Positions 35,348-47,538 of a DNA stretch of 64,000 bases are shown here, piece by piece. The stretch lies in the NCBI GenBank assembly GCA_946807835.1, contig OX327705.1, positions 12,182,501 to 12,246,500 of the forward strand. The letters run 5' to 3'. A program made the position numbers and the translations under genes. Source of the DNA: Ailanthus altissimus. Its lineage: Eukaryota > Streptophyta > Magnoliopsida > Sapindales > Simaroubaceae. The notes beneath the pieces are model-generated. The model searched no databases. It had not been told where the DNA came from and saw nothing but the letters and a program-made list of their open reading frames with translations. Position 1 is the first letter of the stretch; the number at the start of each line of letters is the position of its first letter.

Positions 35348-35352
35348 CACTA

Positions 35353-35366
35353 AAGCAAGTTGGAGT
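35353..35366 (+). other. Polypurine tract of copia family A
   Basis: aagcaagttggagt precedes the 3' LTR; similar aag-gca-agt-gggag wording precedes many plant copia 3' LTRs. Confidence 0.5.
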
Positions 35367-37424
35367 TGTTGAAATTTGTGCTTATGCATCATCCCTTTAT
35401 GTATGAATATTTGTTTAATATTTATACTAGTATTATCATTTCATTAAATTTTTAATTATATTTTATATATGATAAAATGCTTGTAATATTTTAGATATTG
35501 TATGATATAAAAAATTTCAGATCTGGTCTAAATGAGTTTAGATTAGTGCTAAGAATTAGCAACGCTGAGAGTTATAAATGCTAAGAGTTAACATTGATAA
35601 GAGTTATCAGGTTATATGAGTCAGCGATATCTAAAGAGTTAGAGCCTTGTCTGAAATGGGACAAAGACCTGAGAATATATTAGTAATGATAATTGTAAAG
35701 AGTTACTAATAGTGCTAGAAAATTTTATTATGCAAGTATGTTCTCAAATATTATGTTTCTGATCTATCTTCACTAATTCTAGTCTGTAAGTGAACACCTT
35801 GCTAACTATATAGATTGGTGTATGTCTATATCTGGATGGTCTAGATGGTTAGTCTTAACAGACCATGAGTTTAGTGGAAGCCCGTATAGAGATAAAGGTA
35901 TTCTGTAAGGACTGAATGCTAAACAGACTCACAAAGACCTCTAATAAACATCCTATAAAGCCATCAATGAAGGGTCTTTTCAGTTGAATAGTATTCGTAG
36001 TTCTTTAACCTGAGTGCCATGGTTGGCTTTGTGAGTGATCCACCAAACTTTGGTTCTACACATGTCAAAAAACTTTCATGATCACATTGGGTGTTGCTGG
36101 GTATGGTCCAATGCTCATGGAGTCTGGTGTTCATAGATATGGGATCTATCAGCTCATTTGGATGAGTAATATATTATAACGCTCTAAGATTGTATTTTAG
36201 AAAGTCTTAGGGCTATAAGCAGTAATTCCCAGGAAAAAAGTTTAACCATAGAGATAAATAATATCACAAAAGTATTTGGGAATATTATTTATTGAAATAC
36301 AATTCTAGAGATAAGTTTTCTGTCGGGCATATAGAGATTTGATAGTATTGATCTATATCTTCGCTCTACCAGATATAAATGATGGATGGATTATACAAAT
36401 ATGTTATAACCTCAACTTGTATGATCTAACGCGCCACTTTGTAGACAGACGTATGGAGGAGTTCTGTATGACAATTTAGGCATAGACTTAGAGAGTCTCA
36501 TAATATGAAGTGTACTTGTGTGCACTGGGCCAACGTTATGGATTAAATAGTGACACCCTAGAAATTCCAACAAACTGAAAATATATTTTAGGGTTACTCG
36601 GGTTGTGCACTTGTCTAAACTTAAATGTTAAGTACACCACTTAATTAGTTGACAAGAGTTGTTAATAATTAGATGTTAACAAGTGGCACAATTTTGTTCC
36701 ATAAATTGTTTCACCATGAATTCACCAATTAACCATGTTAGTAAAATCAAATAAGGTAAAAAAATTAATAAGTCAAATAGTTTTTGAATAATTGAATAAA
36801 TATTATTTAAAGAAATAATAATTATTATTTATTTGTTTATTATTTTGGTTTAGGTGGGAGACTTATACCTAATTAGGTATAATTGCCACAAAATATTATT
36901 TTTTAGTTTTTTGGCTACTTAATCAATTTTAAGAGCACTTGTGAAGTGCTTAATACACATAATTTTTTTTTGAATAGTTGATTAACAAATGGTGAAAAAA
37001 AAACATACAAGGAGAAGGATTGAGAGAAAGTTTATTTTTTGAACAAAGTGTTGCGAGAAAAATTAGAGAAAAAAAAAAATAAATTTCTCTTATTTTTCTT
37101 TCAAGAAACAAAATCTTGTTGCTGAAAATTCAATTGCTCCTATTCTAGCTTCACAATCCCACCGGATTGTTGTGAACTAGAATTGAATAATAGTGCACTT
37201 CAAGGTGGGTTCAAAGTTTAGAATTAGCAAAAATTTAGAATTGAAATCTTCACCAAAGTTCTTCAAGTGTATGTTTTCTATCATCTTATATTGTTAATGA
37301 TATAAGTTACATGTGTATATGTTGATCATATACTTAATTCTACTATGAAATCATGTATATGATACATGTATTTAATTTTTTCAACATGTACAATCACATG
37401 TATATACCCTAAAACACATTAACA
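35367..37424 (+). repeat. 3' LTR of copia family A (keeps the TRIM empty site)
   Basis: 2058 bp, from TGTTGAAATTTGTGC to TTAACA. At about 35574-35585 it reads gagttataaatgctaag without the TRIM found at the same place in the 5' LTR. Confidence 0.88.
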
Positions 37425-37508
37425 AGTGGTATCAGAACATGTTTATTGTGTTTCTAGGTTGTTGGAGTGTTATATGAAGTGCTTAGAATGCCTAAAAATA
37501 ATAAACAA
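37425..37508 (+). repeat. Second primer site and leader start after the 3' LTR of copia family A
   Basis: Homology to the 5' end of the internal region (28535-28615) continues past the 3' LTR. It covers the primer site tggtatcagaac and the leader wording gttggagtgttatatgaagt. A normal element would end at 37424. This is a truncated tandem copy. Confidence 0.8.
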
Positions 37509-37690
37509 ATGTAGGGCTATGTGAACAGTACCCACAGAACAGTACCAGCGTAAATAGTACCTTCTTTCTGGCTTCCTTTTTTGTACCTCTTTTGTCCTTT
37601 AATCTTGTCATTGACAATGTGTCCGACTTTCTTTTGGTTTCCAACTCAAAATCAAATTATCCTTATTTTTGAATTACCAAAATTCCAACA

Positions 37691-38503
37691 AATTCTTCAT
37701 TGATTCAAAATCTCTCCAAAAATCTTTCTTAAGGAACCATCTACTCTTTAGCCATTCTAAATCACCAAGCATTGATTATAGTTCAGTCTTATGCCCAGAC
37801 TTAACTCCTTTAAAGCTCATGGCTTTGGTCTTTAAAGATTTCGAATGTATCTCTCTTTAGGTAGCCATTATATTATGATTAGACACTATCATAATATCTT
37901 TATGGCTATATCTTCTCTTATCATATATTCTCTTTAGACCTTACCATTCTAGTAAGATAAACTCCAATGCTGCCTTTGGTATGCATCCCTTCAACACAAA
38001 TCCATGTTGAGACCTCATAACATGATACCAAGCATTAGTCTCAATTGTGCTTCTTACTTACAACCCTTAGATATCTTCAAGAAGCTATTCTACAACCTCA
38101 AGTCATATTCACAGACTCATTTAGCACTTTCATATTTCTTTGACTTTTTTCTTTAATTGCTCTTCTATTTCTATTCTTAACCTTGCAGTTATACTGCTAT
38201 AACTTAGGCTTTTGATCTTTTCTTCTATTCTTCTGTTTTCCATACTTATGAGTCCTTATGGTTGAATAACCTATGCTCGGCCATTGACTTCAACCATAGC
38301 TCTAATAATGACCTTAACCTAGCTCTGAATCTGAACCTACCTCTGATACCAATTTGTTGCAGTATCAAGTTATGCTCTTAAATCTGACACCACTTAGATA
38401 TCAACTTAGCCATATTTCTAATACCAGTTTGTTGAGGTATCAAGCTAGGCTCTTCAATTGGTACCACTTTGGCATTAACTTAGCCACAACTTTGATACCA
38501 GTT
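37691..38503 (-). other. Internal region of the minus-strand non-autonomous LTR element
   Basis: About 810 bp between the two LTRs. In minus sense it begins with three primer-site-like repeats and then has sequence reminiscent of a short, broken gag. No reverse transcriptase, integrase or protease motif is visible. The 63-codon + frame at 37669-37860 is probably chance. Confidence 0.5.
38345..38503 (-). repeat. Primer-binding site repeated three times at 75-bp spacing
   Basis: On the minus strand, caacaaactggtatcaaag, a variant with ctggtattag and a variant with ttggtatcagag begin about 75 bases apart (+ coordinates of the core near 38494, 38420 and 38345). The sequence between copies is also shared (for example a ggctaagttgatat-like stretch). 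The copy next to the LTR is the functional position. Confidence 0.75.
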
Positions 38504-39206
38504 TGTTAAGGATTCTTAAATGCTCTAACACTTATTGGCCTGGTATTTAGCACCTTAGAACCTTGTGCATTTTGCGGAAGCTTTCCTTTACAAGTAAAAC
38601 AAGAGTAAATATAGATCAACCAAAAAAATAAGAGAAAACAATCACACACAAGATACATGAATATATATAGTTCGGCAAAACCACTTACGTCTATGGTGGA
38701 TCACAGACCCAACTTCTTTTATTCTAGTTTTTTAATACCCAAAAAACCTATTACAAGAGAAACTCAAGGAATACAATAATAGAGAAACTCCTAAAGGATC
38801 CATATAGTGCTTTCTTGTGCTTATACGCAAACCACTCAAGCACTTCATAGCACTCTTCCACGCTTGCACCCAACGCCCCAGAACTACCCCAGCCTTCTAT
38901 TTTCTCTCTTATTAATACATTAACAATTTTAATGAATTCCAAGGGTTTATATAGTTTTTACAAGACCCTGTTGAAATAAGAGTCCACATAAAAGAAAATT
39001 CCAAAACTGACTTAAACACACAATTGGAACCAAAATAAGACTTTCTAAAATTAGCAGAGTTGTGTGAATAATACCCATAGAACAGTAACCACGTGAACAG
39101 TACCTTGTGTGAACAGTACCTTGTCCTTAACCATGTGTCCGACTCTCTTTTAGTTCACAACTCAAAATCAAATTATTCTTAATTTTGAATCAACAAAATT
39201 TCAACA
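38504..39206 (-). repeat. 5' LTR of the minus-strand non-autonomous element
   Basis: 703 bp bounded on + by tgttaagg and ttcaaca (TG...CA on the minus strand). The repeated gaacagtacc near 39070-39120 is also found in the split partner LTR at 37515-37565. Confidence 0.75.
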
Positions 39207-40010
39207 GATATAAAACGTTATCACATCATGATAAGTTGATCATATTATGATAAGTTTATCACATTATGATAAGTTTTATTGCATCAAATAAATATGAATT
39301 AGACTCTAATCATTTTTGCACTATAAACTGGCATGCATAATAAGCTATAAGGTATTCATGGAAAAATAAGCATTACAACCTTTAGTATATTGAGAGATAT
39401 GTAAAAAGTATAATTCTTTTGTTTAAAGTACTCCTACACATATCACAAATTTGTTAGATAGTTAAAGACTTGGGTATTGAAGTATTTTTTGTACAGGAGA
39501 ATGGTAATGTTTCTACAAATTGAAACATAAATGGAGAGAAGACAATAATTTTTATGAAGTTTCAACTTTAGTTTTCAAAACTAAAACTCAACTAATTGAA
39601 AATGGAAAGTAGATTACCAGTCAAAGGTGAGTTTTGTTAACAATTTTATGACACAATATTTCATCAATCGACAGTATTCAATCTAAAAGGTAAAAATGAC
39701 GGATGAGTTAACACAATTTTGTACTTTATTTAAACAATCCTCACTAGCTTTGCTCTCATTTCAATCAGATTTACAAGATTTGAATGCATTGATGCTTATT
39801 ATTTGGGATTACAATTTTTATTTTAAATTTCCTCCTAAAGTTATGTAGGTCAACATTAATTTATACAGATAAATGTAGTGAACCATGAAAATTATGTTAG
39901 TTTTGTTTATATTTGTAAATTAGTTTTGTTGAATGAAATGCCAATTTTCTTATAAGGTTAAGTTAAGTGAAGAACCTTAACCAATATCAACTTTTAAACC
40001 CTAATTTCTT
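39207..40010. other. Intergenic stretch, nothing recognised
   Basis: AT-rich. A short motif (atcacattatgataagtt) is repeated three times near 39220-39275. No gene seen. Confidence 0.45.
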
Positions 40011-40714
40011 TGCACAGTGGAATAATGTGATGGTAAAAAAAATAACTAGAATAAAAAGTCGATAAATAAGAGCACAATACAATCACTTATGTGGTTCTGC
40101 CAATTGCCTACGTCTACAGTGGATTCAAAGATCCTAACCTCTCTTATTAACTCTCTAGAGAACTTATAAAAAACACAATAAAGAACACTTAAAAAGATCT
40201 AATGAATGGCGTACCTTTGTTCTTCTAAGAATAATGAATACCTAAACAGTAATTGCACTCTAGTATACACAAACACTTAGTGTCTATCTAATTCTTGTCT
40301 CTTTTAAAGTCTCTCTTAATACTTGATCATTAATCTAAGGGTTTACAAAAGTTTATATAGGGGTTATTTCGTGCTTACTAATTGTAAACCTAATTGGAAT
40401 AGGAGTCCACGCGTTCTAGGAGTCTAAAACCTCCAAAAACTTAGAAATATGAAGTAAACTCGCACTTTTCGCATCTGGCGCTGCGATGCTGCCCTTTCTA
40501 TCTTGGACGCTGCAACATTCAGCCCTGGACAGTAGTCCCACACTTTTCTCGCCTCTTTTCGCATCTTCAAGTCCCGTTTGGCTTCTTCTTTATGTATCCT
40601 ATGCGTCCTAAACTTCTTATGACTCTTCTCTTTGATATTCTTCATTTTGATATTCCCGTACAAGATTGTTAAATCATCAAATTCCAATAAGTTTAAACTA
40701 GTCAAATGTTAACA
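40011..40714 (-). repeat. Minus-strand LTR, probably solo, copia-like
   Basis: About 700 bp resembling the reverse complement of plant copia LTR R/U5 regions: gtggttctgccaattgccta near 40100 parallels the reverse complement of 43430-43455 in the Tork LTR. It ends in gttaaca on +. A small GC-rich patch (tggcgctgcgatgctgcc) lies at 40476-40493. No primer site or matching target duplication was found, so the edges are tentative. Confidence 0.5.
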
Positions 40715-41426
40715 AACATTACACTTTGATTTTTGATTTAATAATATAAGAAGAATTACAATATAAATATAACTAATGTTAAAATATAAAATTAGTAACT
40801 ATTTATTATAATATTATATCTTTGAATTATATATTTTTATGTTAAATATGACACATGATATATATTACTGCTTGAGTTACTTAAGAAGTTGAAGGACATC
40901 AAATTCTAAATATATTATAAATAAGAATATATTAATCTTATATAACTTCTTTCAATGTGTTACAATTTACGTATAGCAAAAATGATTTTTATAAAAGTTT
41001 ATATTAAATACATATTCATTGTTTTTGTTATTTTTATAATATCTATGGAAAATATTTATACTATTTTTATTTTTAAAATATAATTATTAGAAAATATGAT
41101 TGAACGTGTTTTAATATAAAAACAATAGATTAAAATAGAAACAAATCAAAACCATTTGATAAAATAATTTTAAGAACAACACTTTAGAAAACCATATACA
41201 TAAAACAAACGCTTGTATTCTTTAGATTTTGAAAGATTTTTCTGGTTATAGCAATTTTTTTTGGCGTTTCAGTCAGTCACGGTACCTCTTGTCATGTAGA
41301 CTTATGCTTTTCATTTGTTTTCCCTACTTCTAGCATTGCATGGAGTACTAATTTGTACCAGCTGTTGTGATCAATTTTAATTTAACTTTGGATTTCTTGA
41401 CAGTTATGAATTACTTAGATAATATG
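40715..41426. other. Intergenic stretch, nothing recognised
   Basis: AT-rich sequence between two LTR elements; no coding or repeat structure seen. Confidence 0.45.
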
Positions 41427-43566
41427 TGAGAATATTGATTGAAAATCATCAGGATATGATTTGGAGAGCAAGCCAAGTGCGTAGGGTATGCACGGATCGA
41501 AGACGGACACGAAAGGAGGCAGAAAATGAAGAGGGGCGCATCAGGCGCCAGCGTCGCGGCGACCAGGCATGGGAGCCGCGGTGCCTAATCCAACACTTGA
41601 GTGTAGCGGTGCCTGAAGACGAGCTCCGCAACACTCAGACAGGTGCGCCAGTGCCGCGGCGGTGAGAGCCCAGCACTGCTGCGCTGGAGACGGGAACAAT
41701 ATCCCGAAATAAGAAAACTTTCTTATTTCGTCTCCCACTTGTTTCAGAACTCTATAATACAACTCCTACACGTATAGGGTAAACCTAGGACGTCCCAAAG
41801 CCTATATAAAAGCTATCAATTGGCTTGTAAACACAATCTTGGTGATAGGTTAAGAAATCTTAGTGATCATCAACAATCTTTGTGGTTCTTTATGAGAAAA
41901 AATCCCTAGAGTTGAAAAGAGAGTTTTCTTTGTGATCTTTCTTGTAAAAGGCATAACTTTGTGAGTGCTGATAAGGGCAAAATTGTCATATATTTTCTCA
42001 TGTTTTTATTATTGATATTTTATGATTTTATGAGAATAGATGGCTATTTATGTGCATTATTGTTATTTATAGGGACTTGAACAAAATTTAAAGAAAGAAT
42101 GCAAAAGGAGCAAAAATAGGGACTAAAATGCAAAGTTTTCAAATTATGAGTCCAGCGCCCCCGCGCCACAAGTATTGTCGCCCCAGCGCTGTAATAGTAA
42201 TCAAAATAAGAAATACGACCTGTTGAACTCGCATCTGGCGCCCCAGCGCCGTACAGTCATCGCGCCCGCGATATACTAGCACCCCAGCGCTATCATCCCA
42301 CCGCTCCAGCGGTGAAGGCTTTTTCACGCAGCGCCCCAACGACAACTTCATAGCGCGCCAGCGGTAGTGCGAGTCCTAGTCCGATGAGAATCGAGATTTT
42401 CAAGCTCATATCAATCCCTATATAAAGCCACTCGTTCCCAGCCTTCAAAAAAGGAATCCAAGACGACCCAAGAGCACCAAGAATACAGAGCACGAGTCTT
42501 GGAGAGCAATAGGAGCTTAATTGAAACAACTTTAGAGAGAGATACAAGACGTTCTTTGGCATCAAGAGTTTCTAGGCAGCGCAATTAAGAGCAATTCGAC
42601 GTCTATATCAGTTTGCTAATAATTGTATCATGATTTATAATTATTTTTACTGCTGTTCTCTTGTAGCCATGAGCTAACTTATTTTCTAGGGTTAATATTT
42701 GAACTCAATATGTGCACTTAAATTGCCATATCTTTTATTATTTAAATTACTTGTGTTTAATGCTTCAATATATTTGGCCAATATATGGTGAATGAGTTGG
42801 TAATATTATTGATAAACTCGGAAGAGGAATCATAATATTTAGACCTAGGTAATTTGATGCATGATTGTAGAGTAATATTCAATATTACATATGCAAGTTT
42901 CAGCTTAGGATAGGAATATACCTAGTTGGCATGTATGATCAATAAGATCTAATCTTAATGAACCTCAATTTATTACAAGTACCATAGGAATATAGGTATT
43001 TGGTAAATTAGGGTATACTTGCATGACCTTGGAAGAGGCTTGTGAATACATTAGCGTCTTGATCAATAATAAAGATTAAGTGAGTTAAATATTAGAGGAT
43101 TAATCATTAAAAAGTATATTGAGGGATAATATTAATCCTAGGTTTTCTCTACGTTGCTATCTTTACATCTCATTGCATTGTGTTTTTATTTTTATATTTT
43201 CTACATTCATTCTTAGATTTTTATTTATCTGAATAATTATTAGGAAGACATAATTTTAGTAATTAGTTTAAAAAGAAAAAATTATCCCTGTGGGTTCGAC
43301 ATCCGACTTATTTAGTCTCTTTATTACTTGCATACGATAGTGTATACTTGCACTTAATTTTATGATATAGAAATATCACATCAATGCCTTGTGATTCATA
43401 ATAAGAAAAGAGTGTGATCTTGATCCGCCGTGGACGTAGGCAAGTTGCCAAACCATATAATTCTTTGTGTGTTCTTCTTCTACCCTTTCTCTTTTTATTT
43501 CTTAGTTACTTGCTCTGTATATATTGCTTGAGTGATTCTGCTTGTTTGTGTGCTTCCGCTTCAACA
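41427..43566 (+). repeat. 5' LTR of the Tork-like copia, interrupted
   Basis: Begins TGAGAATATTGATTG and ends CTTCAACA. Without the nested LTR (41969-43383) it matches the 718-bp 3' LTR. It includes a GC-rich block near 41530-41690. Confidence 0.87.
41969..43383 (+). mobile_element. Solo gypsy LTR inside the copia 5' LTR
   Basis: 1415 bp, TGATAAGG...CACATCA. Its start, and its end wording (tgtgggttcgacatccgac, then tatagaaatatcacatca), parallel the Athila LTR at 51820-53190, so it belongs to a related but different family. Comparison with the uninterrupted 3' copia LTR (aactttgttaatgcc) places the insertion there; flanks agtgc and atgcc fit a 4-5 bp duplication with a mutation. GC-rich blocks lie at 42150-42365. 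Confidence 0.8.
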
Positions 43567-43568
43567 AA

Positions 43569-43581
43569 ATGGTATTAAAGC
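43569..43581 (+). other. Primer-binding site of the Tork-like copia
   Basis: atggtattaaagc, three bases after the 5' LTR, is a mutated initiator tRNA-Met site. Confidence 0.75.
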
Positions 43582-43598
43582 TTTGGTTCTAAGCAGAC

Positions 43599-46500
43599 AT
43601 GGCCACACCCAAGTATGAGGTAGAAAAATTCAATGGTACGAATGACTTCAATTTATAGAAGATGAAGGTTAAGGCGTTGTTGGTGAGCGAAAGGCTTGGT
43701 TTGACATTAGAGGAGACCGCAGCTCCATCTAGTGATGAAGAAAAGACGCCAGAGTTATCTAAAGATGAAGCAGAAAGAAAGGACATTCATAAAAGAGCTC
43801 ATAGAATAATCGTTCTATCATTGAGTGATGAAGTACTAAGGGAAGTAGCAGGTGAGACGACGACAATAGGTCTTTGGAAGAAGCTTGACTCTCTTTATAT
43901 GAGAAAATCATTGGCCAACAGATTACATATAAAGAAGAAGCTGTATCAGTTGTCCATGTCAGAGGGGACGCCGATGAAAGATTATATAGATGCCTTTAAT
44001 AAGATCATCCTTGATCTTGAGTCTATCAACATCAAGATAAAAGATGAAGATAGAGCAATTATCCTGCTGAGTTCACTTCCTAAGAGCTATGAGAGTTTTG
44101 TTGATACGCTACTCTACGGCAGAGAGAGTTTAACGATGAGTGATGTAAAATCATCATTAAACTCAAAGTTATTAGGAAAGCAAATTGAGGGCAATGTAGA
44201 AAGTTTATCTATAAGAGGAAGGCCCTTATATAGAGATGGAAAGAAAAAAGGCTCGAGATCGAAGTCTAGGACTCTTAGGAAGTGCTATTGCTGCAAGAAA
44301 GAGGGGCATTTCATAAAAGATTGTTTGGAGAAGAGAGTACAAGACAAGAAGAAAGCGGATGCTGCGCATGCTTATGATGATAGCTATGACAGCGCAGAGA
44401 CACTCGTCGTTAGTGATGATAAGAACTTTAAACAATAGGTTCTTGATTCTAGTTGTACTTTTCACATGTGCTCACACAAGTCTTGGTTTATAAAGTTTTA
44501 GCCTATTAGTGGTGGTAAGGTCTTAATGGGTAATGACGTTGCATGTCAGATGATGAAAATTGGTAGTGTTAAACTTAGGCTACATGATTGGCGAGTGAGA
44601 GAGTTGACAGATGTTAGGTATGTTCCTGACTTGAAGAAAAACTTGATCTCACTAGAGACTTTAGACTAGAATGGGTGTTCCATCAGGATCGACGGAGGGA
44701 TTTTAAGAGTTTTGAAAGGTTCCATGGTGGTGACGAGTGGAGAGAAGCGCAAAGGGGTTTATGTGCTTAAGGGTGAAGTCATAAGTGGTTCTGCACTATT
44801 CTCTGTAGATGATGAAAGTATGCAAACCAAGTTGTGACATCTTAAACTGGCAGACCTAGACGAGAGAAACCTAAAGGAGTTATTCAGTTAAAAGGCGTTT
44901 AGAGAAGATAAGTTCCAGCCCTTAGACTTTTGTGAGCATTGTGTGTTTGGGAAAGCACATAGGGTAAGGTTTAGTACCGGTGAGCACAAGACTAAGGGGA
45001 CTCTTGACTACATACACTCGGATCTTTAGGGACCAGCTCAGACAGCTACTCGTGGTGGTGCCAGGTATTTTCTCAGCTTGATTGATGACTATTCGAGGAA
45101 GCTGTGGGTCTATGTGTTGAAGAGTAAGGATCAAGCCTTTGAAGTATTCAAGACTTGGAAGGTTCTTGTTGAGAATCAAACTGGCAAAAGGGTGAAGAGG
45201 TTAAGAACTAACAACGACCTTGAATATTGCAATAGAGAGTTTGATGGGTTTTATGCCAAGTATGGGATTGCAAGGCATAGAACGGTAAGATCAACACCAT
45301 AGCAGAATGGCGTAGCTGAGAAGATGAACAGGACCCTACTTGAAAGGGTTAGATGCATGCTTACCAATGCGAAGATGTCTAAGACATTCTGGGGAGAAGC
45401 TGTAGTGACTGTAGCTTACTTAATTAATAGAAGTCTCTCATCAGCAATTGACTTCAAGACGCCAGAAGAGAAATGGTCTGGCAATCCTTCGAAGTATGAC
45501 CACCTCAGAATATTTGGTTGCCCTGCCTTTGTACATGTTAAGGGGGGGAAGTTGGAACCTAGAGCTATAAAATGGGTATTTATAGGATATCCCGAAGGAG
45601 TAAAAGGATACAAGGTATGGTATAAAGATTTAACACCACCAAAGAGTATCATAAGCTGCAACGTGACGTTCGATGAGATAACGATGCTAAAAACCTCCTG
45701 AGAAGATGAGAAAGAAGAACCTGTGCCCAAGGAAGACTCAGCACCCGAGTCAATAGAAGTTAAAGTGGAGCTTGAACATGGATCTAATATGCCCATAAAT
45801 CAACACTTCAATGATGAGATCCTTGAAGATGAACCAAGAATATCGACGAGTTCCTCCAAATCTACCCAAAGAAATACTAGGACTTCTGAGATGAAACTTG
45901 AAGAGTACCAGTTAGCTAGAGACAGGTTAAGGAGAACGATTAACCCATTAGTCAGGTATGCACAAGCAGATTTAGTTGCTTATACTTTTAATTCTGCTTA
46001 CACTCTTAAGTATGATGAGCCTAGGATATATGGTGAGGCTATGAAGAGTGAAAACAAGAAAGAATGGCAGCAGGCCATGGAAGAAGAAATTAGTTCTCTT
46101 AGGAAGAAGAAATTAGTTCTCTTAGGAAGAACAATACATAGAAGTTGGTGGAGAGACCTCAAAAGAAACTAGTCGGGTGCAAGTGGGTGTATAAGGTGAA
46201 GGAGGGGATACCGGGGATTGAGCCTACAAGATTCAAGGCTAGGTTAGTAGCACAAGGTTTTACTTAGAGAGAGAGAGTTGATTTTCATGGGATATTCTCT
46301 CCAGTTGTCAAGCACACATCTATTAGGATTTTGTTAGCCATGTGTGCAAACCTTAATTTACATCTAGAGAAGATAGATGTAAAGAAAGCTTTTCTACATA
46401 GAGAGCTAGAAGAGACGATATACATGGTATAGCCGCAAGGGTTCGAGGAGCCCGAAAAAAAAAATCATGCTTGTTTGCTAAAGAAGTCATTATACGGGTT

Positions 46501-47466
46501 AAAACAATCACCTAGATAGTGGTATAGGAGATTTGATGAGTTTATAATGGCTTGTGGCTTTAGTAGGAGCAAGTATGAAGGATTTGGGAGCAGCAAAGAG
46601 AATTTTAGGTATGGATATTGTGAGGGAAAGAAGAGATGTTATCTTCTTGTCCCAACAACGATATATAGTCAAAATTCTGGAGAAGTTTGGTATGTCCAAT
46701 GCAAAGGCTGTCTCTACTCCTTTGGCCATGCATTTTAGACTTTCAGCAGCATAGTCGCTGATATCTAAAGAAGAGAAACTGCAGATGAGTAAAGTACCGT
46801 ATACAAGCGCTGTAGAGAGCATAATATATGCAATGGTTTACACAAGACCAGACATAGCACAGGCTGTGAGTGTGGTGAGTAGATACATGACAAATCTGGG
46901 TAAAGATCATTGGCTTGCAGTAAAGTGGATCTTGAGATATCTCAAGGGGACGTCAAATCACGGGTTGACATATAAGAGGATGAGGACAACAATGAAATGG
47001 TAAGAGGGTATGTAGACTCAGATTATGCAGGTGATCTAGGCAAGAGAAGATCGTTGACGGGATACGTATTCATAGTGTTTGGGTGTAGTGTGTGTTGGAG
47101 ATCAGTTCTACAACATGTGGTTGCACTCTCTACCACAGAAGCAGAGTACATAGTTGTTGGTGAAGCTATCAAGGAGGCCGTGTGGTTAAAAGACATATGT
47201 GCTGAGGTATTGGCCAGTAAAGATGTGAACATCGGTGTATATTGTGATAGCCAGAGTGCCATACACCTAAGCAAGCATTAAGTGTTCCACAAGAGGTCGA
47301 AACACATTGATGTGAGGCTCCATTACATTTGAGAGATTGTCCAAAGTGGTGAAGTTAGTTTAATAAAGATAGCATCATCTAAAAACCCTGCTGATATGTT
47401 GACTAAGCCACTGCCCTCGGTTAAGTTGGTCCTATACAAGGACTTAACCGGAGTCGCTACTTTGTG
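43599..47466 (+). pseudogene. Tork/Tnt1-like copia gag-pol, broken by many stops
   Basis: Gag starts at ATG 43599 and has one early TAG at a tryptophan position. It is then open for 258 codons (43662-44438), ending with zinc knuckle CYCCKKEGHFIKDC. Protease (VLDSSCTFHM), pre-integrase and integrase core (IHSDL, LSLIDDYSR, QNGVAEKMNRT) follow to about 45700. The reverse transcriptase has LEKIDVKKAFLH, a broken YGLKQSPR and MSKVPYTSAVESIIYAM. RNase H has GYVDSDYAGD and TEAEYI. Most stops fall where TGG, CAG or CAA is expected. The element cannot encode a full polyprotein. Confidence 0.9.
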
Positions 47467-47538
47467 AGGGTGACCGAAGATGTAGAAATGAGAGATCGAG
47501 TTGCATTGTGGATGATTTTGAATTAAGGATGGGATTTT

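Larger units (their letters stand above)
25954..37424 (+). mobile_element. Large Ty1-copia element (family A), decayed, with nested insertions
   Basis: Bounded by LTRs of about 2.1 kb (25954-28534 including a TRIM, and 35367-37424). It has a tRNA-iMet primer site after the 5' LTR and gag-pol in copia order (gag, protease, integrase, reverse transcriptase, RNase H). Every domain carries stops and frameshifts. A solo LTR of the same family (29702-31640, minus) interrupts gag. It was inserted in the LTR of the minus-strand element at 25617-39206. Beyond the 3' LTR the homology continues another 80 bp into primer-site and leader sequence. Confidence 0.88.
25617..39206 (-). mobile_element. Minus-strand non-autonomous LTR element split by a copia insertion
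   Basis: Two LTR copies of one family face the minus strand. The intact one is 38504-39206 (703 bp, 5' LTR). The other is interrupted: its ends are 25617-25953 and about 37510-37690, with copia element 25954-37424 between them. The copies share, for instance, the LTR edge tgttaaggattctt, the agagaaaacaatcaca segment and the gaacagtacc repeats. The internal part (37691-38503) is only about 810 bp and has no recognisable pol. Compared with the intact LTR, roughly 190 bp around the copia junction is missing, so the insertion site was rearranged. Confidence 0.7.

Noticed and set aside
41426..41762. GC-rich short frames on both strands, also at 47523-47776
   Set aside because: They lie in copia LTR sequence and differ between the two LTRs by frame-changing mutations.
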